Origin: Heliomarina baculiformis
GTDB lineage: Bacteria; Pseudomonadota; Alphaproteobacteria; Rhodobacterales; Rhodobacteraceae
Length of the DNA: 64,000 bases
Assembly: GCF_019966545.1 (NCBI RefSeq)
Contig: NZ_JAIMIC010000002.1
Coordinates: 310,001 to 374,000, forward strand
Reading direction: 5' to 3'
Positions within the stretch are counted from its first letter, which is position 1. Every line of letters begins with the position of its first letter. The notes under the pieces were generated by a model that saw only the letters and a list, made by a program, of their open reading frames with translations, was not told the DNA's origin and did no database searches. Both the position numbers and the translations under genes were made by a program. Positions 15,843-23,459 of this stretch are shown here, in pieces.

Positions 15843-16784
15843 TTAGCGCTCGCCCCGCCGATAGGGTTGCATCAGCGCCTGCGGCACCCGCGCGCGGCGC
15901 GCCATCAGGATCAGGGCGACGATGGAGAGCACGTAGGGCAGCATGAGGAAGAGCTGATAGGGAACGCCCTCGACCACGGTTTGCAGGCGCAGCTGGTAAG
16001 CGTCGAAAAACGCGAAGAGCAGGGCGCCGAGCAGGGCGCGGGCGGGCCGCCACGAAGCAAAAACCACCAGCGCCACGCAGATCCAGCCGCGGCCCTGGAT
16101 CATCGTTGGGAAGAAGGAGTTGAAGGCGGCGAGGGTCAGGAAGGCGCCGCCCATGCCCATCAGCGCGGAACCGGCCATGATCGTGCCGATACGCAGCCAG
16201 ATCGGGTCGATGCCCTGCGCGTCGACCGCATGGGGGTTTTCGCCCGCCATGCGGATCGCGAGGCCCAGCGGCGTGCGGTAAAGCACCCATGCGAGCAGCG
16301 CCACCATCACCAGCGCCAGGTAGGTCGGCGCGGTCTGGTTAAAGAGCACCGGGCCAAGAAACGGGATATCGGCCAGCAGCGGGATTTCCAGCGGGCGGAA
16401 CGGTTCGACAGTGGGGGGCGAAGAGGCGGTGGGTACGGCGAGGCGGAAGACGTAATAGGAAAAGCTCGACGCGAAGAGGGTGATGCCGAGGCCCGTCACA
16501 TGCTGGCTGAGACCCAGCGGCACGGTCAGCAGCGCGTGGAGAAAGCCGAACATCGCGCCGCCGAGTGCTGCGACCAGCATGCCGGTCCAGAGATCGCCGC
16601 CGGAATAGACCGTCAGCCAGCCAATCATCGCGCCAAAGGTCATGATGCCTTCGATGCCGAGGTTGAGTACCCCGACCCGTTCGCAGAGCAATACGCCGAG
16701 GGTGCCGAGGATCAGGGGCGTGGCGATGCGCAGGACCGCCTCCCACATGCCGACCGAGGCGAGGATATCGAGAAAGACGCTCAT
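15843..16784 (-). CDS. BMP-type nucleoside/nucleobase ABC transporter, second permease
   Basis: A 313-residue membrane permease of the BPD_transp_2 family that partners the BMP-type binding protein. It is hydrophobic with roughly eight to ten segments. Family motifs are LGVLLCERVGVLNLGIEGIM near residues 30-50 and the cytoplasmic coupling loop RTPLGLAIRMAGENPHAVDAQ near 205-225. The start at 16784 (MSVFLDILASVG) overlaps the stop of the first permease by 4 bases, which excludes the longer upstream frame. It is the last gene of the operon. In this family the second permease has the NLGIEG motif and the first the NIGGEGQ motif, as seen here. Confidence 0.93.
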   Translation of the reverse strand: MSVFLDILASVGMWEAVLRIATPLILGTLGVLLCERVGVLNLGIEGIMTFGAMIGWLTVYSGGDLWTGMLVAALGGAMFGFLHALLTVPLGLSQHVTGLGITLFASSFSYYVFRLAVPTASSPPTVEPFRPLEIPLLADIPFLGPVLFNQTAPTYLALVMVALLAWVLYRTPLGLAIRMAGENPHAVDAQGIDPIWLRIGTIMAGSALMGMGGAFLTLAAFNSFFPTMIQGRGWICVALVVFASWRPARALLGALLFAFFDAYQLRLQTVVEGVPYQLFLMLPYVLSIVALILMARRARVPQALMQPYRRGER

Positions 16785-17833
16785 CTGCGGATCCTGTATT
16801 GAGCGAGAAAGATCGCCACCAGCATGGTGAGCAGCGACAAGGCGACGGTGACGTCGGCGATGTAGGAGGGGATCGAAAGGGCGCGCGACATGCTGTCGGC
16901 GCCGACAAACATGACCGCCGAGAATAGCGCTGCGCCGATCACGCCGATGGGGTTCAGGTTGGCGAGCATGGCGATGACGATGCCGGAATAGCCGTAGCTG
17001 GGCGACAGGTCGGTGGTGACGTATCCCTTGACGCCCATGACCTCGATGGCGCCGGCCAGACCGGCCAGACCGCCCGAAAGACAGGCGACCGCGATCAGCG
17101 TGCGGCCAAGCGGAACGCCGGCAAAGGCGGCGGCGCGCGGGTTGAGACCGGCGGCGCGGGCGCGCATGCCAAAGACGGTGCGGGCCTGAAGCCACCAGAC
17201 GGCGATAGACATGGCCAGCGCGATCAGGAGACCAGCGTGCAGACGGGTGCGCTCCATCAGCTTGGGCAGGATGGCGCTGTCGGGGACCGGCACCGATTGC
17301 GGCCAGCCGAAGGCGAGCGGGTCTTTCATCGCGCCTTCAATCATCAGCGAGACAAAGAGCACGGCGACAAAGTTCAGCAGTAGCGTCGTCACCACCTCGT
17401 CCACGCCGAACCTGAGCCGCAGACCCAGCGGGATCAAAAGCAGGATCATGCCCGCGATGGCACCAACGGCAAGGCAGAGTACGATGGAGATCGGCGCGGG
17501 CAGGCTGGCCATGATCGGCAGCATCCCGAGCGCGGGCACGGCGAGCGCGCCGAGATAGAGCTGGCCCTCGCCGCCGATGTTCCAGAGCCGCGCGCGGAAG
17601 GCCACGGCGGCGGCAAGCCCGGTGAGGATCAGCGGCGTGGCTCGTGTGAGGGTTTCCGACAGTCCGAGGCGAGAGCCGAAGGCGCCCTTGAGGATCAGCC
17701 CGTAGGCACGGATCGGGTTTGCCCCGGCGATGGCGATGAGCAGGCCTGCCACGACCAGCGCGGCAAGGATCGCGCCGATGGGGGCCAGCACGGTGAGTAG
17801 GCGGGAAGGGTGGTCGCGGCGTTCAAAGCGCAT
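16781..17833 (-). CDS. BMP-type nucleoside/nucleobase ABC transporter, first permease
   Basis: A 350-residue integral membrane permease. It shows the family block AFRARLWNIGGEGQLYLGALAV near residues 80-105 and a cytoplasmic coupling helix region AGLNPRAAAFAGVPLGRTL near 230-250. It forms the heterodimeric channel with the product of the next gene. Its start overlaps the end of the ATPase gene by 11 bases and its stop overlaps the second permease start by 4 bases, so the three proteins are translated as a coupled set. Confidence 0.93.
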   Translation of the reverse strand: MRFERRDHPSRLLTVLAPIGAILAALVVAGLLIAIAGANPIRAYGLILKGAFGSRLGLSETLTRATPLILTGLAAAVAFRARLWNIGGEGQLYLGALAVPALGMLPIMASLPAPISIVLCLAVGAIAGMILLLIPLGLRLRFGVDEVVTTLLLNFVAVLFVSLMIEGAMKDPLAFGWPQSVPVPDSAILPKLMERTRLHAGLLIALAMSIAVWWLQARTVFGMRARAAGLNPRAAAFAGVPLGRTLIAVACLSGGLAGLAGAIEVMGVKGYVTTDLSPSYGYSGIVIAMLANLNPIGVIGAALFSAVMFVGADSMSRALSIPSYIADVTVALSLLTMLVAIFLAQYRIRR

Positions 17834-19364
17834 GCGTGTTCTCCGCTTCGATGGCCTCGGCGGCGGACCAGTCCCCGGCCATCATCAGCCCAAGCAACTG
17901 GGCATTGGCGCGCTCGGCGGGGATCGCGGGCGAGAGCCTGCCGTTTACAATGGCGCGGATGTTGTCGGAGAGGGCGATCACTTCGTCGAGATCCTCGGAG
18001 ATCAGCAGGACGCCCGCACCACGGCCCCGCGCTTCGAGGAGGCGTTCGTGGACACCGGCGATGGCGCCTTCGTCGAGGCCCCGGCTGGGCTGGGCGGCGA
18101 CGAGGATATCGGGCCCGGCTTCGAGCACCCGGCCAAGGATCAGTTTCTGCATGTTCCCCCCGGACAAGAGCCGGATGCGGCCATCGACGGTGGCACCGCG
18201 CACGTCATAGCCCTTGATGATGTCTTCGGTCGCGGAGCGAGCGGCGGCGCGGCGCACCACGCCGCGCCGGGAAAAGTCGGGCGACCAGATGCGTTCGAGC
18301 ACGGCATTTTCCCATGTGGCCATGTCGCCGATGGTGCCCTCGGCGTTGCGGTCCTCGGGGATGCGACCGATCCCGGCGGCGATGGCATGGGGCACGTCAT
18401 GGGTCGCCACGGTCTGGACCTTAACTAGTAGGGCGCCGGAATCCGGGGCCATCAACCCCGAGACCAGCCCGGCGAGCGTAGTCTGTCCGTTGCCGGAAAC
18501 GCCAATGATGCCGAGGGTTTCGCCCGCGCGCAGCTTGAAGCCGATGCCTTGCAGCGATGCGCCGCCCTTGCCGCGGACATGCAGGTCGACCCCTTCGAGC
18601 AGCACCGCGCCGGGGGTCGCAGGCGGTCGCGCCGGGCGTTCGACCTTGCGGCCCACCATCAACTCGGCCAGTTCCTCGCGTGTGGTATCTGAAGTGCGCC
18701 GTTCGGCGACGACCTTGCCGCGCCGAAGGACTACAACGCGGTCCGATGCGGACATAACCTCATGCAGCTTGTGGCTGATGAAGATGAGCGACAGCCCTTC
18801 GCCGGTCATCTGTCGAAGGGTGGCAAAGAGGCTTTCGGCCTCTTGCGCGGTCAGGACGGCAGTGGGTTCGTCGAGGATCAGGATACGGGCATCGTTATAG
18901 AGCGCCTTGAGAATTTCGACGCGCTGGCATTCGCCGACCGAAAGGTCGGAAACGCGGGCGTCGGGGTCGACCTTTAGCCCGAAGCGGGCGGAGAGATCGA
19001 CCAGCTTTCTGCGTCCGGCGGCCCGGTCCGAGCGCAGCTTCCACAGGGGTTCAGTACCGGTCATGACGTTTTCCAGAACCGTTAGGTTCGGGGCCAGTGC
19101 GAAATGCTGATGCACCATGCCGACGCCCGCGCGGATCGCGGCGCGGGACCGGCCGGGGGGCAGTTCCTGACCTTCGACGCGAACGGTGCCTTCGTCGGCG
19201 GTGTAATGGCCGAAAAGGATCGACATGAGCGTCGTCTTGCCAGCGCCGTTTTCGCCCAGAAGCGAGACGATCTCGCCCTTGTCGAGATGCAGCGAAACAT
19301 CTTCGTTCGCGGTGACATGGCCGAACCGCTTGGTGATGCCGGAGAGTTCAAGGACAGGGGTCAT
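17823..19364 (-). CDS. BMP-type nucleoside/nucleobase ABC transporter, tandem ATPase
   Basis: A 513-residue RbsA-like ATPase with two nucleotide-binding domains. The first has Walker A GENGAGKTT near residue 35, Q-loop VHQHFALAPNL, signature LSVGECQR and Walker B ILILDEPTAVL. The second has the usual degenerate Walker A GVSGNGQTT, signature LSGGNMQK and AAQPSRGLD. It powers import through the two permeases encoded downstream. ATG 19364 (MTPVLELSG) is chosen over 19400 because it overlaps the amidase stop by 4 bases and matches the usual family start. Confidence 0.94.
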   Translation of the reverse strand: MTPVLELSGITKRFGHVTANEDVSLHLDKGEIVSLLGENGAGKTTLMSILFGHYTADEGTVRVEGQELPPGRSRAAIRAGVGMVHQHFALAPNLTVLENVMTGTEPLWKLRSDRAAGRRKLVDLSARFGLKVDPDARVSDLSVGECQRVEILKALYNDARILILDEPTAVLTAQEAESLFATLRQMTGEGLSLIFISHKLHEVMSASDRVVVLRRGKVVAERRTSDTTREELAELMVGRKVERPARPPATPGAVLLEGVDLHVRGKGGASLQGIGFKLRAGETLGIIGVSGNGQTTLAGLVSGLMAPDSGALLVKVQTVATHDVPHAIAAGIGRIPEDRNAEGTIGDMATWENAVLERIWSPDFSRRGVVRRAAARSATEDIIKGYDVRGATVDGRIRLLSGGNMQKLILGRVLEAGPDILVAAQPSRGLDEGAIAGVHERLLEARGRGAGVLLISEDLDEVIALSDNIRAIVNGRLSPAIPAERANAQLLGLMMAGDWSAAEAIEAENTHAL

Positions 19365-20710
19365 GCAGGATTTCCAAAGAGCGGGATCGGGTGTTGCCAA
19401 CGGTTTTCGGCTTCCAGCGTGGCACCTAGGGACAGCAGTTGCAGGTCGCCGCCGAGGGGCGCGATGAGCTGGATCGGCAGGGGCAAGCCATTGGCATCGC
19501 TGCCAAACGGCATGGTCAGCGCCGGTGCGCCGGTGATATTGGCGAGCGCCGCGTATGGGGCGAAATCGTCCATGCGGCCCAGATGGGCGGCGGTGTCATC
19601 GTGATCCATCGGGAAGGAGCCAAGCGGCAGCGGGACCGAGGAAAGAATCGGTGTGAGCAGGATATCGACCCGGTCGAAGAGGGTCCAGAGCTGGTAGGCA
19701 GCGGTCGCGCCTGCCTCGGTCGCGGACCAGAGATCGGTGGCTTTCATCGACAGGCCCTGTTCGATGAAGGCCTGGGTCAGTGGTTCGGTCAAACTGGCGT
19801 CGAGACCGTTTCGGAAGAGTGTCGCGAGGTTGGCCGCGATGATCCGTCCGAAGGCGCGGGCCGAGATCTCGCGAATTTTTGCGAGGTCGCTGGCGGGGAT
19901 TTCGACGATCCGGTGACCGGCGGTTTCGTATACGCGCGCGGCCTCGGGGAGGATTTCGGCTCGGTCGGGGGTTATGTTTTCTGCTGCGGTCAAAAGGCCG
20001 ATGGTCAGGGGGGCTTCGGTTGGGCGTTGTACCGGTGCGAGAGAGAGGCCGCGTGGATTGCCGGTGAGGCAGGGCCAGAGCGCCTGCGCGTCGCGGATCG
20101 TGCGGGTGATGGCGAATTCGCTGGCGATGCCACCGAGATGATTGCCGAAGCCGGGGCCGCCGGGGATGGCCCCGCGCGAGGGTTTCAGCCCGATCAGCCC
20201 GCAGCAGGCGGCGGGGACGCGGATCGAGCCGCCCGCGTCCGTGGCATGGGCGAGAGGCACGATACCGGCGGCAACGGCGGCGGCGCTGCCGCCCGAGGAG
20301 CCTCCGGCGCTAAGATCGGGATTCAGCGGGTTGCGGCAGATCGGGCCGGTTGCCGGTTCGCTCGAAAGCGCCAGGCCGAATTCCGGCACGGTGGTCGCGC
20401 CGAAAGGGCGGAACCCGGCGGCGCGGAAACGGGCGGCAAGATCGCTGTCGGCTGCGCCCTTCATCCGGGCGAGGGCGGCCGATCCTGCGTGCATGGGGAT
20501 GCCTGCGAAAGGCCCGCCCAGATCCTTGACCAGCAGCGGTACGCCCGCGAAGGGGCCATCGTTGGCCGGGGCCGGGTCATCGGGGGCGATCCAGCAGGTG
20601 GCGCCGAGGTCTTGGACCGCGTCGGCCCGGCTCCGGGCCGCGCGCATGGCGTCATCGGCGCTCAGGCTGCCATTGGCGATGTCTTTGGCTAGGCCGAGCG
20701 CATCTTCCAT
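19361..20710 (-). CDS. amidase signature family hydrolase inside the transporter operon
   Basis: A 449-residue amidase-signature enzyme (GatA/AmiE-type Ser-cisSer-Lys triad). The Lys is in GVPLLVKDLGGPFAG near residue 60, the Gly/Ser-rich box AGGSSGGSAAAVAAG near 130-145 carries the cis-Ser, and the nucleophile Ser lies in DAGGSIRVPAACCGL. Such enzymes split amides or ureides of many substrates. Its position between the binding protein and ATPase genes of a nucleobase-type importer, downstream of a RutR-like box, suggests a role in using an imported pyrimidine breakdown product or amide. The ATG at 20710 starts the family-length protein; the longer frame upstream would overlap the hairpin and the neighbouring gene. 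Confidence 0.88.
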   Translation of the reverse strand: MEDALGLAKDIANGSLSADDAMRAARSRADAVQDLGATCWIAPDDPAPANDGPFAGVPLLVKDLGGPFAGIPMHAGSAALARMKGAADSDLAARFRAAGFRPFGATTVPEFGLALSSEPATGPICRNPLNPDLSAGGSSGGSAAAVAAGIVPLAHATDAGGSIRVPAACCGLIGLKPSRGAIPGGPGFGNHLGGIASEFAITRTIRDAQALWPCLTGNPRGLSLAPVQRPTEAPLTIGLLTAAENITPDRAEILPEAARVYETAGHRIVEIPASDLAKIREISARAFGRIIAANLATLFRNGLDASLTEPLTQAFIEQGLSMKATDLWSATEAGATAAYQLWTLFDRVDILLTPILSSVPLPLGSFPMDHDDTAAHLGRMDDFAPYAALANITGAPALTMPFGSDANGLPLPIQLIAPLGGDLQLLSLGATLEAENRWQHPIPLFGNPA

Positions 20711-20748
20711 GTCGTGACCCGTGTCTTTCACGCCGGGCACCGGTAAAC

Positions 20749-20773
20749 ATCCTGCCCCAGAAAGGGGCAGGAT
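20749..20773 (-). terminator. stem-loop between binding-protein gene and rest of operon
   Basis: A perfect 10-bp stem ATCCTGCCCC / GGGGCAGGAT with a 5-base loop, between the BMP binding-protein stop (20808) and the amidase start (20710). No long T-tract follows, so it more likely acts as an mRNA stabiliser or partial attenuator that raises binding-protein level. Confidence 0.7.
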
Positions 20774-20807
20774 CTTTGCATATGCCGGAAGGATCCGGCC
20801 ATTGCGA

Positions 20808-21800
20808 TCAGGCCGGTTCGTCGAAGTTGCGCGGTACTTCGAATTCGCCTGCCTTGATGGCGGCGCGGACCTCTTCCATCTTGGCAACCGCATCCGCCGG
20901 GGCGACGCCATCGACATAGGTGATGTCGTTGCCGCCGTCTTCCATCAGGCTGAGCGGCGTGTAGTTCTTGCCGACCGGGTTGCCGCCAGTGGCATCGGCC
21001 AGCGCGGAATCGAGCAGCGGACGGAAGGACCAGAGTGCGTTGGCAAAAACCGTATCCGGGTAGCGCGGCGTATAGTCGATCAGAGAGCCGATGGCCTTGA
21101 TGCCGCGTTCCTGCGCCGCGTCTGCCGTCCCGATGCGTTCGCCGAACAGGATGTCGGCGCCGCTGTCGATCTGGGCGAGACCGGCTTCGCGTGCTTTCGG
21201 CGGATCGAAGAAGGTGCCGATGAAGCTGACCACGTGGTTGACGTCGGGGTTCACCGCTTTGACGCCATCGGCAAAGCCGTTGATCAGCATGTTGACCTCG
21301 GGGATCGGGATCGCGCCGACCGAGCCGACGGTGCCGGTTTTGGTCATCGCACCGGCGAGCATGCCGCAAAGATAGGCCGCTTCCCAGTTCCAGGTGCCGA
21401 AGACGCCGAAATTGTCGCCCGCCGCTTCGCCGGAGGAGCCCATGAGGAAGGCGGTATCGGGATAGTCGCCGGCGACGGTGCGCGCTTCGCGTTCGACCGC
21501 GTAGGATTCGCCGACGATCAGCACGTTGCCCGCCTCGGCATATTCACGCATGGCGCGGGGATAGTCGGTGCCGGAGACGCCTTCGGAGAAGGTGTATTCG
21601 ATCATGCCTTCGTCGTTGGCGGCGACCATGGCCGCGTGCAGGACCGAGTTCCATGCGTTTTCGACGGGGGAGGCGTGGATGCCTGCCACTTTGACCGGAC
21701 CGGACTGCGCGCGCAGGATCGACGGGGCGAAAAGCGTGGAAGCGCCGAGGGCGGCGCCGGTGCCGAGAAGGCGGCGGCGGTTCATGAGAGTGGGTTTCAT
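20808..21800 (-). CDS. BMP family ABC transporter substrate-binding protein
   Basis: A 330-residue periplasmic protein of the Bmp/PnrA family, whose characterised members bind nucleosides or nucleobases. A twin-arginine-type signal (MNRRRLLGTGAALGASTLF, cleavage near RAQ) is followed by the family core: VKVAGIHASPVENAWNSVLH, YTFSEGVSGTDYPRAMREYA, VGESYAVEREARTVAGDYPD and the Gly-rich hinge. ATG 21800 is chosen over an ATG at 21839 because AAGGAA precedes it. It is the first gene of the importer operon. The RutR-like box 168 bases upstream and the neighbouring deaminase point to a pyrimidine as ligand. Confidence 0.92.
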   Translation of the reverse strand: MKPTLMNRRRLLGTGAALGASTLFAPSILRAQSGPVKVAGIHASPVENAWNSVLHAAMVAANDEGMIEYTFSEGVSGTDYPRAMREYAEAGNVLIVGESYAVEREARTVAGDYPDTAFLMGSSGEAAGDNFGVFGTWNWEAAYLCGMLAGAMTKTGTVGSVGAIPIPEVNMLINGFADGVKAVNPDVNHVVSFIGTFFDPPKAREAGLAQIDSGADILFGERIGTADAAQERGIKAIGSLIDYTPRYPDTVFANALWSFRPLLDSALADATGGNPVGKNYTPLSLMEDGGNDITYVDGVAPADAVAKMEEVRAAIKAGEFEVPRNFDEPA

Positions 21801-21954
21801 GTCAGTTTTCCTTGTCCCTGTTCGCCCCCTGCACAGCATCGGGCGTTTATGATTGCCTGTGAAATGGCATGGCAGAAGTCAGCATGCCGAAGCCGGTTCC
21901 TGTCAAGGCTACGGGTCACCGCGGACGGGGACCAGCCTGTGCAAGTGCCGCTTT

Positions 21955-21982
21955 AATGGTCATTTTCTGACCATTTGGTCAA
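21955..21982. promoter_or_regulatory. RutR-like box between cytosine deaminase-like gene and BMP transporter operon
   Basis: TGACCATTTGGTCAA at 21968-21982 (on the other strand TTGACCAAATGGTCA) matches the published E. coli RutR consensus TTGACCAnnTGGTCAA at 13 of 14 fixed positions. A further half-site, AATGGTCA at 21955-21962, forms an inverted repeat with TGACCATT across a TTTTC spacer. The box overlaps the stop codon of the deaminase-like gene and lies about 170 bases before the BMP gene start, a plausible promoter position for the transporter. RutR is the uracil/thymine-responsive regulator of pyrimidine use. Confidence 0.65.
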
Positions 21983-23271
21983 GAAGCGTTTACCGGCGCG
22001 TAATCGGCCGGGTCGACGGTTTCGGGGCGGCCGTCGAGCGAGAGACGGCTGTGTTCCGGAGCGGTTTCGGCAATGACCTTGCCCCTGCGGATGACCTTGA
22101 GCCGGTTCGGGCGCAGGCGGATCGCCTCGGTCACGTCTCGGGCCTGCAAGAGTACCATGTCGGCGTGGCAGCCGGGTTCCAGCCCGTAACCGTCGAGCCC
22201 CATGATCCGGGCGGAATTCACCGTGACCGCGTCAAAGAGCGCGCGCTTGTCTTCGATCGAGCCCATCTGCGTGGCATGGACGGCCATATGGGCCACGTCG
22301 AGCAGGTCGCCGGTGCCCATCGAATACCAAGGATCCATGACGCAATCCTGCCCGAGGCCGAGGGGAATGCCCATTTTCATCATCTGCGGGATGCGGGTGA
22401 GACCCCGCCGTTTCGGGTAGGTGTCGTGGCGACCCTGCAGCATCATGTTGATGAGCGGGTTGGGGATCGCGGCCATGCCGGATTCGGCCATCAGCGGCAG
22501 CAGCTTGGAGACGTAGTAATTGTCCATCGAATGCATGGATGTCAGGTGCGACCCGGCGACCCGTCCCTGAAGCCCGAAGCGCACGGTCTCGGCGGCAAGG
22601 GTTTCCACGTGGCGGGACAGCGGATCGTCGGTTTCGTCGCAATGCATGTCGACCATGAGGCCCCGGTCGGCGGCGAGGCGGCAGAGCGCTTCGACCGAGC
22701 GGGCGCCATCCGCCATCGTGCGTTCGAAATGGGGGATGCCGCCGACGATTTCCACGCCCATGTCGAGAGCGCGGGTCAGCGCCGCTTCGGCCTCGGGAGC
22801 CCGGTAATAGCCGTCCTGCGGGAAGGCAACGAGCTGGAGATCGAGATAGGGCGCGACAAGCTCGCGCACTTCGAGCAGCGCCTCGGCGGTGACGAGCCGG
22901 GGGTCGGAGACATCCACGTGGCTGCGCACGGCGAGCAGCCCCTTGGAGACGGCAAGATCGCAATAGCGGATCGCGCGTTCGATCAGGGCCTCTTTGGTCA
23001 GGGTCGGGCGCAGCTCGCCCCAGAGCGCGATGCCTTCGAGCAGGGTGCCGGAGCGATTCATCCGGGGCAGGCCGAGCGAGAGGGTCGCATCCATGTGGAA
23101 ATGCGGATCAACGAAGGGCGGGCTGACCAGCTGGCCTGCCGCGTCGATGGTTGCGGCGGACTCGCCGTCGATGCCCGGTTCCACGGCGGCGATGCGCCCG
23201 TTGCGGACGGCGATATCGCAACCCTTACGCCCGTCGGGCAGGGTGGCGTTGCGGATCAGAAGGTCGAACAT
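21979..23271 (-). CDS. cytosine deaminase-like amidohydrolase (CodA family) with Cys at the Asp314 position
   Basis: A 430-residue metal-dependent amidohydrolase closely resembling E. coli CodA, which deaminates cytosine to uracil. Conserved are HFHMDATLSLG (metal HxH), RSHVDVSDP, LVAFPQDG (Gln156), MHCDETDDPLSRHVET (His214 and Glu217), GSHLTSMHS (His246) and DPWYSMGTG. The key loop reads GQDCVMDPWY where CodA has GHDDVFDPWY. The metal Asp313 is kept but Asp314, which contacts the pyrimidine, is Cys, so another heterocycle may be the true substrate. It lies upstream of the BMP-type importer on the same strand with a RutR-like box between them. Role: salvage or breakdown of a pyrimidine-like compound in the cytoplasm. 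Confidence 0.9.
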   Translation of the reverse strand: MFDLLIRNATLPDGRKGCDIAVRNGRIAAVEPGIDGESAATIDAAGQLVSPPFVDPHFHMDATLSLGLPRMNRSGTLLEGIALWGELRPTLTKEALIERAIRYCDLAVSKGLLAVRSHVDVSDPRLVTAEALLEVRELVAPYLDLQLVAFPQDGYYRAPEAEAALTRALDMGVEIVGGIPHFERTMADGARSVEALCRLAADRGLMVDMHCDETDDPLSRHVETLAAETVRFGLQGRVAGSHLTSMHSMDNYYVSKLLPLMAESGMAAIPNPLINMMLQGRHDTYPKRRGLTRIPQMMKMGIPLGLGQDCVMDPWYSMGTGDLLDVAHMAVHATQMGSIEDKRALFDAVTVNSARIMGLDGYGLEPGCHADMVLLQARDVTEAIRLRPNRLKVIRRGKVIAETAPEHSRLSLDGRPETVDPADYAPVNAS

Positions 23272-23393
23272 GGGAAATCCTGTCTTAGCCTGTTGGGGCT
23301 TCTTTTAGGTCAGCCTGCCGGGGCTGTCATCCGGTGAGGCGGATTTTCCGGGAGAAACAGGGGATTGGGTGCATGTGAGGCCGTTTTTTTGGG

Positions 23394-23442
23394 GGGGGCG
23401 CTGCCCCCGTCCGCTGGCGCGGACTCCCCCGGAGTATTTCGG
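23394..23442. repeat. dispersed hairpin element, copy 2
   Basis: Two adjoining perfect hairpins, GGGGGC-GCT-GCCCCC (23394-23408) and GTCCGC-TGGC-GCGGAC (23409-23424), are followed by TCCCCC and GGAGTATTTCGG (23431-23442). The tail is identical to that at 9321-9332. It lies between the SelD fusion stop and the deaminase gene and matches the layout of the intergenic repeats common in Rhodobacterales. Confidence 0.65.
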
Positions 23443-23459
23443 GCAAGAGGAAATGGGGA

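Noticed and set aside
23394-23424. GC-rich hairpins considered as part of an insertion-sequence end or REP-type mobile element
   Set aside because: No transposase, target duplication or flanking repeat is present. They fit the non-mobile dispersed intergenic element described instead.
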